Below are positions 54,347 to 64,000 of a stretch of 64,000 nucleotides of DNA, piece after piece. Numbering within the stretch: the first letter of the stretch is position 1; every line of letters begins with the position of its first letter. The notes under the pieces were generated by a model. It was given only the letters and a program-made list of their open reading frames with translations, had not been told where the DNA came from and did not search any database. Made by a program: the position numbers and the translations under genes. The stretch is from Holophagaceae bacterium (GTDB taxonomy: Bacteria > Acidobacteriota > Holophagae > Holophagales > Holophagaceae), in assembly GCA_016722505.1 (NCBI GenBank), contig JADKJH010000002.1:264001-328000 (forward strand), written 5' to 3'.

Positions 54347-55202
54347 GCCGGAAACGCCCCGGTCTCCCGGAACTGTTCTATCAGGCGATCCTTTTCAGCG
54401 AACAGCCTGATGGCCCACTCGGCCAACTCGCGGTCATCGCTGGGCAAGCCGGCCACAGGGAACCGCCGCACGTAGAGATATATATTCCGTGGATTTCCCA
54501 TCAGGATTTCCCATAGCTTCATCACGGGACCTTCGTAAACGATGGTCACGTCATAGATGGCCTGGATATGATCGCCAAGGCCACGCACGGAGGCCACGAA
54601 TCCCTTGGTGCGCGGAAACATCACGTGATGGGTGGGAGCCAGGTCCAGGCTTGCCATATAGCTCTGGCTGGCTTCGAGCTTCTTGGGCGTGAGGCGGGTC
54701 CCTTCCAGGAAGGAGACCAGCCAGATGGGGATGTCCTCCTTCTTCACCTTCGCAAATGTTTTTTCAACCGAGCCACGATCCGCGGTCCAGTTCCGTTTTA
54801 CGAAAATGCAATCCAGGAACAACATGCCCCAGCCCACACCGGGCAGATACTTGAGCACATCTTTGATGAACCATTTCATGTCGCCCAGCCGGGATTTGAG
54901 CGCCCCCAGGAAAAGTAAAATGAGGATGTCCGAATAATCCCGGTGGTTCGCCACCAAAATCGCATTCTCATCCCGAGGATCTCGTCTCCCGTGATCACCG
55001 TGTGCACGCCCTGGAAGCGTTCTGCATAAACCACGAACCAGCCCCACCAGGTATCCGCGCAAAACCGGTTGAAGGCACGGAATTTTTTCCTGGAAAAAGG
55101 AAGAATGACGAGGCTCGCCATCTGGAACAAATTGATAGCCAGCAGCGAGGCGATGAGAAAACCACCTCCGCAAACCCCGGTCAGAAATCGAAAAAGCCGC
55201 AT
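54343..55202 (-). pseudogene. Lysophospholipid acyltransferase with a frameshift
   Basis: The two parts of one gene lie in different frames. The 5' part (from 55202: MRLFRFLTGVCGGGFLIASL) encodes two N-terminal hydrophobic helices and reads to GDEI. The 3' part continues DENAILVANHRDYSDILILL with the HX4D motif and later FLEGTRLTPKK, ending at 54343. Joining them needs one inserted base near 54972-54980, next to a short GGG/CCTC run. It may be a sequencing error or a true decay. Intact, it would be a YihG-like acyltransferase, distinct from the PlsC-like gene at 12119. Confidence 0.75.
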
Positions 55203-55415
55203 GGAAATACCCTGCCATGAGTGTGGTGGGTTTTAACCTTGAAAATCCCCGGCCGTTACCTTCAACCACATTTCGATCCAAATGGGGTCCCACGGGTGGA
55301 TCTTGTCATTCAGCTACCAGCCACCAAGAGTCCCCAGCCAGGGAACTATGCAAAAAGTGATCTATGGCACCGCACCAGTTCGGCACCATAGTGGTCTCAT
55401 CCAGAAGCCGATTGG

Positions 55416-58400
55416 ATGGCCTGCATGACGTCCCCAATAATACGCTCCGGCCCCTCCCGACGAATTGCGGTGGCGATATTCGCCGCCATTTCCGTAACAT
55501 TGCTGGCCGCGGGCTACGGGTATTACCGGAGAGAAGCCGAAGAAATTCGTCAAGAAAAGTATGAAGAAATCGCCGCGATCGGCGAATTAAAATCCAGTCA
55601 GATCCAACAATGGCGCAAAGAGCGGTTAGCCGATGCCGGTAGGTTCGCGGGTGGACCCACGCTGAGCCGCGCCGTCGCGGACTTTCTCCTCAATCCCAGT
55701 TCTTCCAGCTATCAAGCCGCATTGCTTGTGCAACTGAATCTTGATCGGATGGGGGATCAGTATCACGCGGTATTGCTGTTCGCCCCGGACGGGCGCATGG
55801 CGCTCAGCACCGCTGGCGCTCCTACCCTGCTGGATCCGGCCACCAAGCAGGTCATCGCAGCAGCCCTGGCCAACCATGAGCCCGTGCTATCCGACTTTTT
55901 TCGCGAACCGGATGGGTTTGTGCATCTGGATGCCGCCGCGGCGGTGCGCGACGCGACAGGACAACCCCTGGCCGTGATGGTTCTTCGCAGCCACGCCGAA
56001 ACCTACCTGTTCCCCCTGATCCAATCCTGGCCTACGCCGAGCCCCAGCGCGGAGACCCTGGTGTTCCGGCGGGATGGTGAAGAAGTCCTTTATCTGAACA
56101 AACTCCGCCATCGCCCCAACACAGCCATGACCCTTCGCCTTCCCATCAGCCGGACTGATCTCCCGGCCGCCCGGGCGGTGCTTGGCGAACAGGGAAAATT
56201 CCAAGGCAGGGACTACCGGAATGTCGAAGTGTTGGCGGATCTGCGTCCAATCCCGAATTCGCCCTGGTTCATGGTGGCCAAGGTGGATGCGGATGAAATC
56301 CTGGGCGAAGCACGATACCGGGCCGGCATGATCGGCCTTATGGTCGTTTCGCTCATACTGTTCGCCGCCGCCGCGACGGGCTACTTCTACAGGCACCAGC
56401 AGGCTGGGCTTTTCCGCGAGCTCTACGACTCGGAACACCAGCAGCGCGAGGCCCAGAAGGCCTTCCGCACCACCCTGTACAGCATTGGCGATGGGGTCAT
56501 CACCACGGATCAAGGGGGGTTCGTGCAGGAGATGAACCCAGTAGCCGAGAAACTTACCGGCTGGCTTGAAGCCGACGCACGCGGTGAACCACTGGAACGT
56601 ATTTTCCAAAGCATCAACGAGGAAACCCGGGCCACAGTTGATAATCCAGTCGATAAAGTCCTGCGCAGCGGTGCGGTGGTGGCCTTGGCCAACCACACGT
56701 TGCTGATCGCCCGGGACGGGACCGAACGCCCGATCGCTGACAGCGCCGCCCCCATCCGCCAGGACAACGGCAGCATCAGCGGCGTGGTGCTGGTCTTCAG
56801 CGACCAAACGACCCAGCGCGCCGCGCAAAAGGAATTGAGAAGGAGCGAGCAGCATTTGCGGGCCATCATCGAAGCCGAGCCAGAATGCGTAAAGCTCATC
56901 GACCCAAGCGGCAATCTTCTGGAAATGAATCCCGCGGGCCTGGCCATGCTCGATGCGGAATCATTCCAGGAGGTCCAAGCGCCCGGCCTCCTGTCATTCG
57001 TGCTCCCTGATTTCCATGAGGCTTTCAGGGCCCTGCACGAGCGCGTGATGAACGGTGAAAGCGGAACCCTGGAGTTCAGAGTCGCTGGGCTGAAAGGCAC
57101 CCAGCGTTGGCTCGAAACCCATGCCGTACCCCTGCGCGATGCGAGTGGCCGGGTTTCGATGCTGTTGGGCATCACCCGGGACACCACCGACCGCAAGGCC
57201 GCAGTGGCCGGATTGCTCCAGCGCAGCCGGCAGCTGGCGGTGCTTTCCACCGCCAGCCAACGCCTCAACACCGTGCTGGAAACCCCATGGGTGCTGCGCC
57301 AATTGGTGGCCACCGCCCTGGAACTCACCCTGGCCACCGATGGCGCCGCAGCACTTTATCTCGACGGGAAAATGGTTTTCAAGGAATACAACCTGCACGG
57401 GAAATTGATGCCGGTCCAACTCGAGTTCGAGGCCGGATACGGCGTCCCAGGGTGGGTTATGCAGACCCGCGAACCTTACATGGCCAATGACGCTGAACAT
57501 GATCCGCATGTCATTCCCGAGACGCAAAAAGCCTTGGGGTTCCACAATCTGGCGGACGTCCCCATCATCAACCGCCACGGCGGGTTGCTGGGATGTTTCG
57601 AGATCCACAACAAACCCGGCGGGTTCAACGATACCGACCTGCTTATGCTCCAAGGCTTAGCCGCCAGTGCAGCCATCGCGCTGGAAAATGCCGGATTGCT
57701 GGCCGAGCGTAAACAAGCAGAGGAAGCGCTGCTGCAAAGTGAGGCGGAACTAAAAGCCGCGCAAAGGATCGCCCGGGTGGGGAGTTGGCGGCTGGATAAC
57801 GCGACCAACCATGTCTTTTGGACGGAGGAGCTTTACCGGATGCTGGGTTTGGACCCAGGCCAGCCGCCTCCAAACTACACTGAGCACCAGCGCTTATTCA
57901 CGACTGAGAGTTGGGATCGGTTGAGCGCCGCCTTGGCCCGCACACAGGGAACAGGGGCCCCCTACGAACTTGAACTCGAGATGGTCAGGCCGGGACAATC
58001 CAATGGCTGGATGCTTGCTTTTGGGGAGCCCGTCCGGGACGCAAGCGGAGCCATCGTCGGACTCCGCGGGGCAGCCCAGGACATCACTTACCGCAAGACC
58101 GCTGAAGCAAGGATTCAGCGCCTTACCCAACTCTATTTGGCTCTGAGCCAGTGCAACCAGGCCATCGTGCGCTCCACAGATGAAGGGGAACTATTTACAG
58201 ACCTTTGCCGCAGCGCGGTGATTTTCGGCGGCATGAAGATGGCTTGGATTGGCCTGGTGGACCGTCCGGCCAGGCGTGTCGCGCCTGTTGCTTCTTACGG
58301 CGATGACAATGACTACCTCAAAGGCATTCACATTTCGCTGGATGCCGATGATCCGCAGGGCTGCGGCCCCACTGGCACCGCGGCCCGCGAGGACCGGCCT

Positions 58401-59312
58401 TTCTGGTGCCAGGATTTCCAGAATGATCCGTGGACGACGCCTTGGCGGGAGGGTGGTTCGATCTCTGGCTGGCTCGCATCCGCGGCACTGCCGCTTCACA
58501 GAAATGGTGTGGTCATCGGCACACTGACCCTGTATTCCGGCCAAATCAATGCCTTCGATGAGGAGGCCCAAAATCTGCTGATGGAAATGGCCACGGACAT
58601 CAGCCACGCGCTGGACTCTTTCGAGACCGAGGCCCAACGCAGGCGGACCGAAGAAACCTTGCGTGCTTCCCTGAGGGAAAAAGAATCACTGGTCAAGGAA
58701 GTCCACCACCGGGTGAAGAACAACCTCCAGGTGATCACGAGCCTGCTGCGCCTTGAAGCCAGCCGCAGCGCTCAACCGGATACAAAATCCGTCCTGAAGG
58801 GAATGCAGAACCGCATCCGGTCCATGGCGTTGCTGCATGAATCGCTTTATCGCTCTGAAAACCTTGAACGGGTGGACCTTCCGGCATACATCAAGCAGCT
58901 CACCGCGCATCTTTTCCGCTCGGTGGCCGCCGAACCCAGCCATATCCAACTTGAGCTGGATCTGGAGCCTGCGAGCCTTCCGCTCGAGCAGGCTGTCCCC
59001 TGCGGCCTGCTGGTCAACGAACTGGTCTCCAATGCTCTGAAACATGGATTCCCCGGCGGACGCACAGGAAAAGTCCGGATAGAACTCCGTAGCATGGATG
59101 AAGGCCGGCAAATCACACTTCGTGTGATTGACACCGGCGCGGGCCTGCCCGCCGACTTTGAAAGCAGGCGCGCAACATCACTCGGCCTGCAACTGGTATC
59201 GGATCTGGTCAAGCAGTTGAAGGGCCACCTTGAAATCAGCAATGGGCCTGGAACTGGTGCTGTTTTCGAGGTGGCCTTCGAACCAAACCGGCAGGCTGAT
59301 CCCGTAGCCTGA
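55416..59312 (+). CDS. Multi-PAS/GAF sensor histidine kinase (HisKA_2 type)
   Basis: This 1298-aa membrane kinase has TM1 (IAVAIFAAISVTLLAAGYGY, about 16-36), a periplasmic sensor of about 270 residues, TM2 (GMIGLMVVSLILFAAAATGY, about 308-328), two PAS domains (near 350-600), a GAF domain (610-760), a third PAS (770-890), a second GAF (900-1065), then the dimerisation helix EVHHRVKNNLQVITSLLRLE and an HATPase_c domain (NELVSNALKHGF, DTGAGLPADF). The phosphorylated His is in VHHRVKNN. It precedes receiver-PAS genes, so it is probably their partner. The first ATG is at 55416; a second at 55425 is possible. Confidence 0.9.
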   Translation: MACMTSPIIRSGPSRRIAVAIFAAISVTLLAAGYGYYRREAEEIRQEKYEEIAAIGELKSSQIQQWRKERLADAGRFAGGPTLSRAVADFLLNPSSSSYQAALLVQLNLDRMGDQYHAVLLFAPDGRMALSTAGAPTLLDPATKQVIAAALANHEPVLSDFFREPDGFVHLDAAAAVRDATGQPLAVMVLRSHAETYLFPLIQSWPTPSPSAETLVFRRDGEEVLYLNKLRHRPNTAMTLRLPISRTDLPAARAVLGEQGKFQGRDYRNVEVLADLRPIPNSPWFMVAKVDADEILGEARYRAGMIGLMVVSLILFAAAATGYFYRHQQAGLFRELYDSEHQQREAQKAFRTTLYSIGDGVITTDQGGFVQEMNPVAEKLTGWLEADARGEPLERIFQSINEETRATVDNPVDKVLRSGAVVALANHTLLIARDGTERPIADSAAPIRQDNGSISGVVLVFSDQTTQRAAQKELRRSEQHLRAIIEAEPECVKLIDPSGNLLEMNPAGLAMLDAESFQEVQAPGLLSFVLPDFHEAFRALHERVMNGESGTLEFRVAGLKGTQRWLETHAVPLRDASGRVSMLLGITRDTTDRKAAVAGLLQRSRQLAVLSTASQRLNTVLETPWVLRQLVATALELTLATDGAAALYLDGKMVFKEYNLHGKLMPVQLEFEAGYGVPGWVMQTREPYMANDAEHDPHVIPETQKALGFHNLADVPIINRHGGLLGCFEIHNKPGGFNDTDLLMLQGLAASAAIALENAGLLAERKQAEEALLQSEAELKAAQRIARVGSWRLDNATNHVFWTEELYRMLGLDPGQPPPNYTEHQRLFTTESWDRLSAALARTQGTGAPYELELEMVRPGQSNGWMLAFGEPVRDASGAIVGLRGAAQDITYRKTAEARIQRLTQLYLALSQCNQAIVRSTDEGELFTDLCRSAVIFGGMKMAWIGLVDRPARRVAPVASYGDDNDYLKGIHISLDADDPQGCGPTGTAAREDRPFWCQDFQNDPWTTPWREGGSISGWLASAALPLHRNGVVIGTLTLYSGQINAFDEEAQNLLMEMATDISHALDSFETEAQRRRTEETLRASLREKESLVKEVHHRVKNNLQVITSLLRLEASRSAQPDTKSVLKGMQNRIRSMALLHESLYRSENLERVDLPAYIKQLTAHLFRSVAAEPSHIQLELDLEPASLPLEQAVPCGLLVNELVSNALKHGFPGGRTGKVRIELRSMDEGRQITLRVIDTGAGLPADFESRRATSLGLQLVSDLVKQLKGHLEISNGPGTGAVFEVAFEPNRQADPVA

Positions 59313-59411
59313 ATGATGTAGGAAAAAGTTGCGCACACCAGTCAAGCCTAAGGGCATCATGGGTTGGATCCAAAGCCGCCTTCTCCTCCGCCTGCCTTCC
59401 CAGGTGTCCCC

Positions 59412-62400
59412 ATGACCAAGCCCCGAATTCTCATTGTTGAAGACGAGCCGTTTGTCGCAAGGGATATCCGCCAGCAATTGGTGGAACTGGGCTACGAGCC
59501 GGTAGCCGAAACACCATCGGCCGAAGAGGCCATTCCCATGGCCGAGCGGATGCATCCTGATCTGGTGCTGATGGACATCCACCTCGAAGGGGAAATGGAT
59601 GGCATAGATGCCGCCCAGATCATCCACGACCGGTTCGGCATCCCAGTTGTTTTCCTGACTGCCTTCGTCGGTGAGGAAATGCTGGACCGGGCTAAAAAGA
59701 CCGAACCATCCGGGTACATCATCAAACCCTTCGACGAACGGGAACTGCGCACGGTCATCGAGGTGGCGCTCTACAAACACCAGGCTGAAACCCAGCTTCA
59801 GCAGAGCCGAAACGAAAGGGAAACCATCCTCCAGACCTCCCTCGACGGATTCTGGCTTTTGGATATGCAAGGCCATCTGCTGGAGGTGAATGAAGCCTGC
59901 TGCCAAATGCTCGGCTACACCCGTGCTGAGTTGCTGGGAAAGACCATTGCCGATCTTGAGGCTGACGAGTCCACCACTGAGATCGCCACAACCATCATGC
60001 GGATCAGGCAAGACGGATGCGCCAAGTTCGAGCGGAGGCATCGCTGCAAAGATGGGCACCTGATCGACGTTGAGTTGAGCGTCAATTACCTTCCCGGCGA
60101 GCCCGGAAGGCTCTTTGCGTTTCTTCGCGACATCACCGCGCGCAAGCGCATGGAATTCGCGCTGCGCAGCTCGGAAGACCGGGCCGCCAAGGCCTTCCGC
60201 GCCATTCCAGATGGCATTGTGATCAGCCGCCTATCGGATGGCCAGGTGCTTGAAATCAACGATAGTTTCGTCCGTCTTTCTGGTTGGTCCAGGGAGGAGG
60301 TGGTTGGCCGGAGTGTGCTTGAGCTCAATCTGTGGGACCAGGAATCAGAGCGGGACTCGTACCTTGAAACGCTGCGGCAGCAGGGCCGCGTAAGCGACTT
60401 GGAGGCGGCTTTCCACACCAAATCGGGAGAGCGCCGGATCGTCGCGCTGTCCGCCGAGCTGATGGACCACGATTGCGACAAACTGGTGCTTGCCGTTACC
60501 CACGACATCACCGAAAGCAAGCTGACGGAGGAGCGGATTCGCCTTTCAGAACAAACCTACAGGGGCGTTTTGGATAGTGTCACCGAGGCCGTCTATATCC
60601 AGGATGAGCACGGAGTATTCCTGGATGTGAATTCCGCCACAGAAAAAATGTACGGGTATGCGAAGGCGGATTTTGTCGGACGGACACCGGAATTCCTTTC
60701 GGCGCCCGGCAAGAACGATCTCTCCAAACTAGGGCCAGCGTTAGAAAAAGCGCTGAATGGCGAACCTCAAACCTTCGAGTTCTGGGGGCGCAAGAAAGAC
60801 GGAACCAGCTTCCCTAAAGATGTGAGTGTCAGCCCAGGCTTCTATTTTGGGAAAAGAGTGATCATCGCTGTCGCGCGCGACATCACCGAGCGCAAATGCC
60901 GGGATGAGGAGCTAAAACGGGCCGCAGAGGCATTGCACCAGTCAGAAGCGAAATTCCGCACGCTCTACGATTCAGATCCGGATGGCGTGATGCTGCTGGA
61001 TGGACACGGTTATTTCGACTGCAATCCGGCGGCTCTTCTCATGTTCGGCTGCGCTGGCAAGGATGAGTTCTATTCGAAGCAACCGGTTGATCTGTCCCCG
61101 GAGTTCCAGCCATGCGGCACGGATTCCGAAACCCTCGCCAATCAATTGATCACCGCTGCGCTGGACTCGGGGGATCAACACTTCGAATGGCTCCATAAAC
61201 GCTCGGATAACGGCGCCACCTTCCCTGCCGAGGTGTTGCTCAAGGCCCTGGAATTGGATGGCAAACGAGTTCTCCAGGCCGTAGTCCGGGATATCTCTGA
61301 GCGGAAGCGGGCCGAAGAGAACCTTCGGGAAAGCGAAGAGACCTATCGCTCCATCCTCAATGCCTCTCCCGATGACATCACCATCACGGATTTGGAAGGC
61401 CGCGTCCTCTTGATTTCCCCTGCCGCAGCTACGATGTTCGGCTACGAACAGGGCGAGGAGGGTGGAAAACAGCTTCTTGATTTCATCGTGCCAGAGGATG
61501 CGGAGCGGGCCCGCTCCAACCTCCTGCTCATGCACCAAGGAGGATTCCACGTCCCAAATGAATATCGTGGAGTCCGGAAGGATCGGAGCATTTTCGATAT
61601 TGAAGTGAACAGCGGGTTCATCCGTGGAAGAGATGGGCAACCGATAAAAATGGTGTTTGTCGTCCGAGACATCACCGAGCGCAAGCGCCTTGATGCGGCC
61701 CTCCGCGAAAACGAAGACCGCTACCGCGACCTCGTTGATAACAGCCAGGAACTGATTTCAACCTACGATTTGGAAGGGAATTTCCTCTCGGTGAACGAGA
61801 CGACGGTCCGGATTTCAGAGTATCCCCGGGAAGCCCTGCTCAAGATGAACCTGGTGGATCTGGTTGATCCCGGAACGCGGCACTTGTTCCCTGAATACTT
61901 GAGGACCATTCGTACCTTGGGAAAAGCCCAGGGCATCATGCGGATAAAAACAGCCTCCGGCGGGATCCGGTTCTGGGAGTACGACACCAGCCTGCGGACT
62001 GAGGGCGTGGCCAAGCCCATCGTACGTGGCATGGCGCTGGACATCACCGACCGCCTGCATTCAGAGAAGGCGCTGCGGGCCAGCGAGGCCCAGCTTCGCG
62101 TGATCCTGGAATCCACAGATGATGGAATCTTGGCCGTGGATCCCCGCGGCAAGGTTCTCAAGACCAACAGCCGCTTTGCCGAGCTATGGAAGATTCCAGC
62201 GACCGTTATCGCGGCCGGGGATCATCAGGCCCTTTTGGATCACGTTCTTCCCCAATTGTCAGAGCCGGATGCCTTCCTGAAACAAGTGAAGGACCGCTAT
62301 GGATCAGATGTGATGTTCTCGGACTTGATCCATTTCAAGGATGGCCGTTGTTTCGAACATTTCTCGACCCCCATGCTGGACGGAAAATTCGTGGCCGGGC

Positions 62401-63038
62401 GCGTGTCGTCCTTCCGCGACATCACAGAACGCAGGCGCGCAGAAATCGCGCTTCGGGAGAGCGAAAAAATGCTTCGGGAATCACAGCTCCTCGCGGGGCT
62501 TGGAAGTTATGTTCTGGACCTTCCTTCCGGAACCTGGCGGAGTTCGGAGGTGCTCGACAACTTATTCGGGATAGACGCGGCATTCGCGCGCTCCGTGGAG
62601 AGTTGGGCTGGATTAATCCACCCTGACGACCGGCAGATGATGGTGGATTATTTCGCGAACGAGGTCGTCGGCAAGCGACGGCGCTTTGACAAGGAGTACC
62701 GGATCATCCGGCAGAACGACCAGGCAGTGCGGTGGGTGCATGGCCTGGGAGAGTTGGCGGTCTCTTCTCAAGATCAAGTGTTGGACATGCACGGGACGAT
62801 TCTGGACATCACCGAGCGCAAACGGGCCGAGCAGGCGCTGCGCCAGCAGGCCGAGGAACTCCATGCCCGCAACATCAACCTGAACCGGTTCAACCGCGTC
62901 GCCGTGGACCGCGAATTGCGCATGATCGAATTAAAGCGGGAAATCAACGAGCTTTGCGCGCAGCTTGGCGAACCTCCCCGCCATCATGTGGTGGGAGCTG
63001 AAGCGGCCCTACAGCCTCCAACGGAAGCCCGGCCATGA
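59412..63038 (+). CDS. Response regulator with eight PAS domains, no kinase
   Basis: This 1208-aa protein begins with a receiver (ILIVEDEPFVARDI, phosphoacceptor in LVLMDIHLEGEMDG, Lys in GYIIKPFDEREL) and then has eight PAS domains in tandem, each closed by a PAC-like DIT-ERK motif (for example ARDITERKC, VRDISERKRAEENL, LDITERKRAEQAL). It ends with a coiled coil (NRFNRVAVDRELRMIELKRE) and an EINELCAQLGEPPRH tail. No kinase, cyclase or DNA-binding output is present. The start ATG is at 59412. The stop overlaps the next gene (ATGA). Confidence 0.9.
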   Translation: MTKPRILIVEDEPFVARDIRQQLVELGYEPVAETPSAEEAIPMAERMHPDLVLMDIHLEGEMDGIDAAQIIHDRFGIPVVFLTAFVGEEMLDRAKKTEPSGYIIKPFDERELRTVIEVALYKHQAETQLQQSRNERETILQTSLDGFWLLDMQGHLLEVNEACCQMLGYTRAELLGKTIADLEADESTTEIATTIMRIRQDGCAKFERRHRCKDGHLIDVELSVNYLPGEPGRLFAFLRDITARKRMEFALRSSEDRAAKAFRAIPDGIVISRLSDGQVLEINDSFVRLSGWSREEVVGRSVLELNLWDQESERDSYLETLRQQGRVSDLEAAFHTKSGERRIVALSAELMDHDCDKLVLAVTHDITESKLTEERIRLSEQTYRGVLDSVTEAVYIQDEHGVFLDVNSATEKMYGYAKADFVGRTPEFLSAPGKNDLSKLGPALEKALNGEPQTFEFWGRKKDGTSFPKDVSVSPGFYFGKRVIIAVARDITERKCRDEELKRAAEALHQSEAKFRTLYDSDPDGVMLLDGHGYFDCNPAALLMFGCAGKDEFYSKQPVDLSPEFQPCGTDSETLANQLITAALDSGDQHFEWLHKRSDNGATFPAEVLLKALELDGKRVLQAVVRDISERKRAEENLRESEETYRSILNASPDDITITDLEGRVLLISPAAATMFGYEQGEEGGKQLLDFIVPEDAERARSNLLLMHQGGFHVPNEYRGVRKDRSIFDIEVNSGFIRGRDGQPIKMVFVVRDITERKRLDAALRENEDRYRDLVDNSQELISTYDLEGNFLSVNETTVRISEYPREALLKMNLVDLVDPGTRHLFPEYLRTIRTLGKAQGIMRIKTASGGIRFWEYDTSLRTEGVAKPIVRGMALDITDRLHSEKALRASEAQLRVILESTDDGILAVDPRGKVLKTNSRFAELWKIPATVIAAGDHQALLDHVLPQLSEPDAFLKQVKDRYGSDVMFSDLIHFKDGRCFEHFSTPMLDGKFVAGRVSSFRDITERRRAEIALRESEKMLRESQLLAGLGSYVLDLPSGTWRSSEVLDNLFGIDAAFARSVESWAGLIHPDDRQMMVDYFANEVVGKRRRFDKEYRIIRQNDQAVRWVHGLGELAVSSQDQVLDMHGTILDITERKRAEQALRQQAEELHARNINLNRFNRVAVDRELRMIELKREINELCAQLGEPPRHHVVGAEAALQPPTEARP

Positions 63039-64000
63039 ACCCTTCCGAAATCAGAATTCTGGTGGTGGACCATGATGCCGGCATTCTGAGCGGCACCGTG
63101 AGCCTGCTGGGACAGGCGGGCTATGCCGTGGACAGCGCCTCCAGCGGCGAGGACGCCCTGCGCGCGGCCCGAGAACACCAGCCTGACCTTGTGTTGCTGG
63201 ATCGCGACTTCCCAGACCTTGATGGCCTTGATGGACTCGAAACCTGCCGCCGGATGAAAAATACCCTGGCCAGAGCTGACGTTTTTGTGGTCATCGTTTC
63301 GGCTTTGCGCATTGACAGCGAGCAGCAGGCAGAAGGACTGGAGTCGGGGGCTGACGACTACATCACCCGCCCCATCGGCAACCGCGAGCTGCTGGCACGG
63401 GTGGCGGCCTTCTCGCGCATCATCCATATGGCCCGTTCACTGAACCAACAAGCCCAGGAATTGAAGGAGACGAACGAGCTCGCCAGCCAAACTGGCAATG
63501 CGTCCCTCAACGTGATGGAAGACGCCTTGGAGGCGCGGGATCGCGCAGAGCAATCAAGGCTGGCATTGCTTGAAAGCCACGAGCGCTTCGAATTGGCGAA
63601 CCGGGCCACGTTCAATGTCATCTGGGACTGGGATATAAAGACCAACGCCATTTGGAGGAATGACAATTTTGAAGAACTGTTCGGATATTCAAGGGATGAA
63701 GTGGGGGCGGGTTTCGTGTCCTCGAACAATCTCATCCATCCCGAGGATGCGGAAAGCGTGCGGGCGGGCATTAAGGTGGCTCTCGATAATGCAGGCAGCG
63801 AATTCTGGGCCGACCAGTACCGTTTCCGCCGCAAAGATGGCTCCTACGCGACGGTCGAAGACCGCGGCATCATCACCCGGAACGCGAAGGGCCAAGCGCT
63901 CCGGATGCTGGGCGCCATGCAGGACATCTCCGAACGGAAGCTGGCTGAGCAGGCGCTGAGGGAAAGCGAAGAAAAGCAGCGGATGATCATCGAACACAGC
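63035..64000 (+). CDS. Receiver-PAS signalling protein (cut by window end)
   Basis: The gene starts in the ATGA overlap with the eight-PAS protein and stays open for 322 codons to the window end, so the C-terminus is unseen. It has a receiver (ILVVDHDAGILSGT; phosphoacceptor in LVLLDRDFPDLDG) with two changes: His in the acidic pair and Arg in place of the invariant Lys (YITRPIGNRELL). A coiled coil follows (LKETNELASQTGNASLNVMED), then a PAS (FNVIWDWDIKTNAIWRNDNF, DISERKLAEQALRES) and the start of another. It may continue into a kinase. Confidence 0.8.
   Translation, partial: MNPSEIRILVVDHDAGILSGTVSLLGQAGYAVDSASSGEDALRAAREHQPDLVLLDRDFPDLDGLDGLETCRRMKNTLARADVFVVIVSALRIDSEQQAEGLESGADDYITRPIGNRELLARVAAFSRIIHMARSLNQQAQELKETNELASQTGNASLNVMEDALEARDRAEQSRLALLESHERFELANRATFNVIWDWDIKTNAIWRNDNFEELFGYSRDEVGAGFVSSNNLIHPEDAESVRAGIKVALDNAGSEFWADQYRFRRKDGSYATVEDRGIITRNAKGQALRMLGAMQDISERKLAEQALRESEEKQRMIIEHS

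Overview
The window is a GC-rich chromosomal segment of a diderm bacterium. It carries BamA, a Skp/OmpH-like chaperone, a lipoprotein and several signal peptides. The gene content fits an Acidobacteriota member of the Holophaga/Geothrix type: an Isc-less SUF operon, ClpC next to BamA, long PAS-rich sensory proteins and a methylmalonyl-CoA epimerase. That placement is inference from gene content and style, not from a marker-gene comparison.

Layout. 1-6262: end of a TPR protein, then the Fe-S cluster assembly operon sufB-sufC-sufD-sufS-sufU and an Nfu-type carrier. The SUF promoter overlaps an Rrf2/IscR-like palindrome. 6430-11219: rpsA with a clear terminator, a hemolysin III-type membrane protein, a methyltransferase, methylmalonyl-CoA epimerase and prepilin peptidase, with heptanucleotide repeat arrays between genes. 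11231-18767: three tandem 75-bp palindromic repeats, a secreted cyclophilin, a PlsC-like acyltransferase, a four-gene ABC-2 transporter operon (ATPase-permease-ATPase-permease), an M16 peptidase and a helical-repeat protein. 18791-22762: ceramidase-like membrane protein, FKBP-type isomerase, rlmN, purU and dut. 22798-28539 (minus strand): clpC-bamA-skp, an envelope and protein-quality cluster. 28753-30323: purA, tRNA-Lys and tRNA-Glu.

30276-39810 is a 9.48-kb integrative element in the 3' end of tRNA-Glu, bounded by 55-bp perfect direct repeats. From right to left it has a tyrosine integrase, an unknown 336-aa protein, an HTH/excisionase-like protein, a compact replication module (small primase-associated protein plus TOPRIM/RecA-like helicase-primase) and small accessory genes. 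Two exported cargo proteins lie at the left end; one is a trypsin-like protease with TPRs and an AT-rich gene. No capsid, portal or tail genes are seen, so it resembles a phage satellite or plasmid-like island more than a prophage. To its right is further accessory DNA: a small coupled ORF pair, a HicAB toxin-antitoxin module with a third gene, and a decayed SRAP gene.

42440-64000: a secreted metzincin-like protease, a receiver protein, small ORFs, a metallophosphoesterase, an isochorismatase-type hydrolase, a ferredoxin-type protein and a lipoprotein. Next come a divergent pair, an aspartase fused to a cyclic-nucleotide-binding domain and a malic enzyme, sharing an intergenic region with a perfect CRP-type palindrome. 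These are followed by a ferritin-like protein and an acyltransferase broken by a one-base frameshift. The window ends in a run of signalling genes: a HisKA_2-type hybrid PAS/GAF sensor kinase, a receiver with eight PAS domains and no kinase, and a further receiver-PAS protein cut by the window edge.
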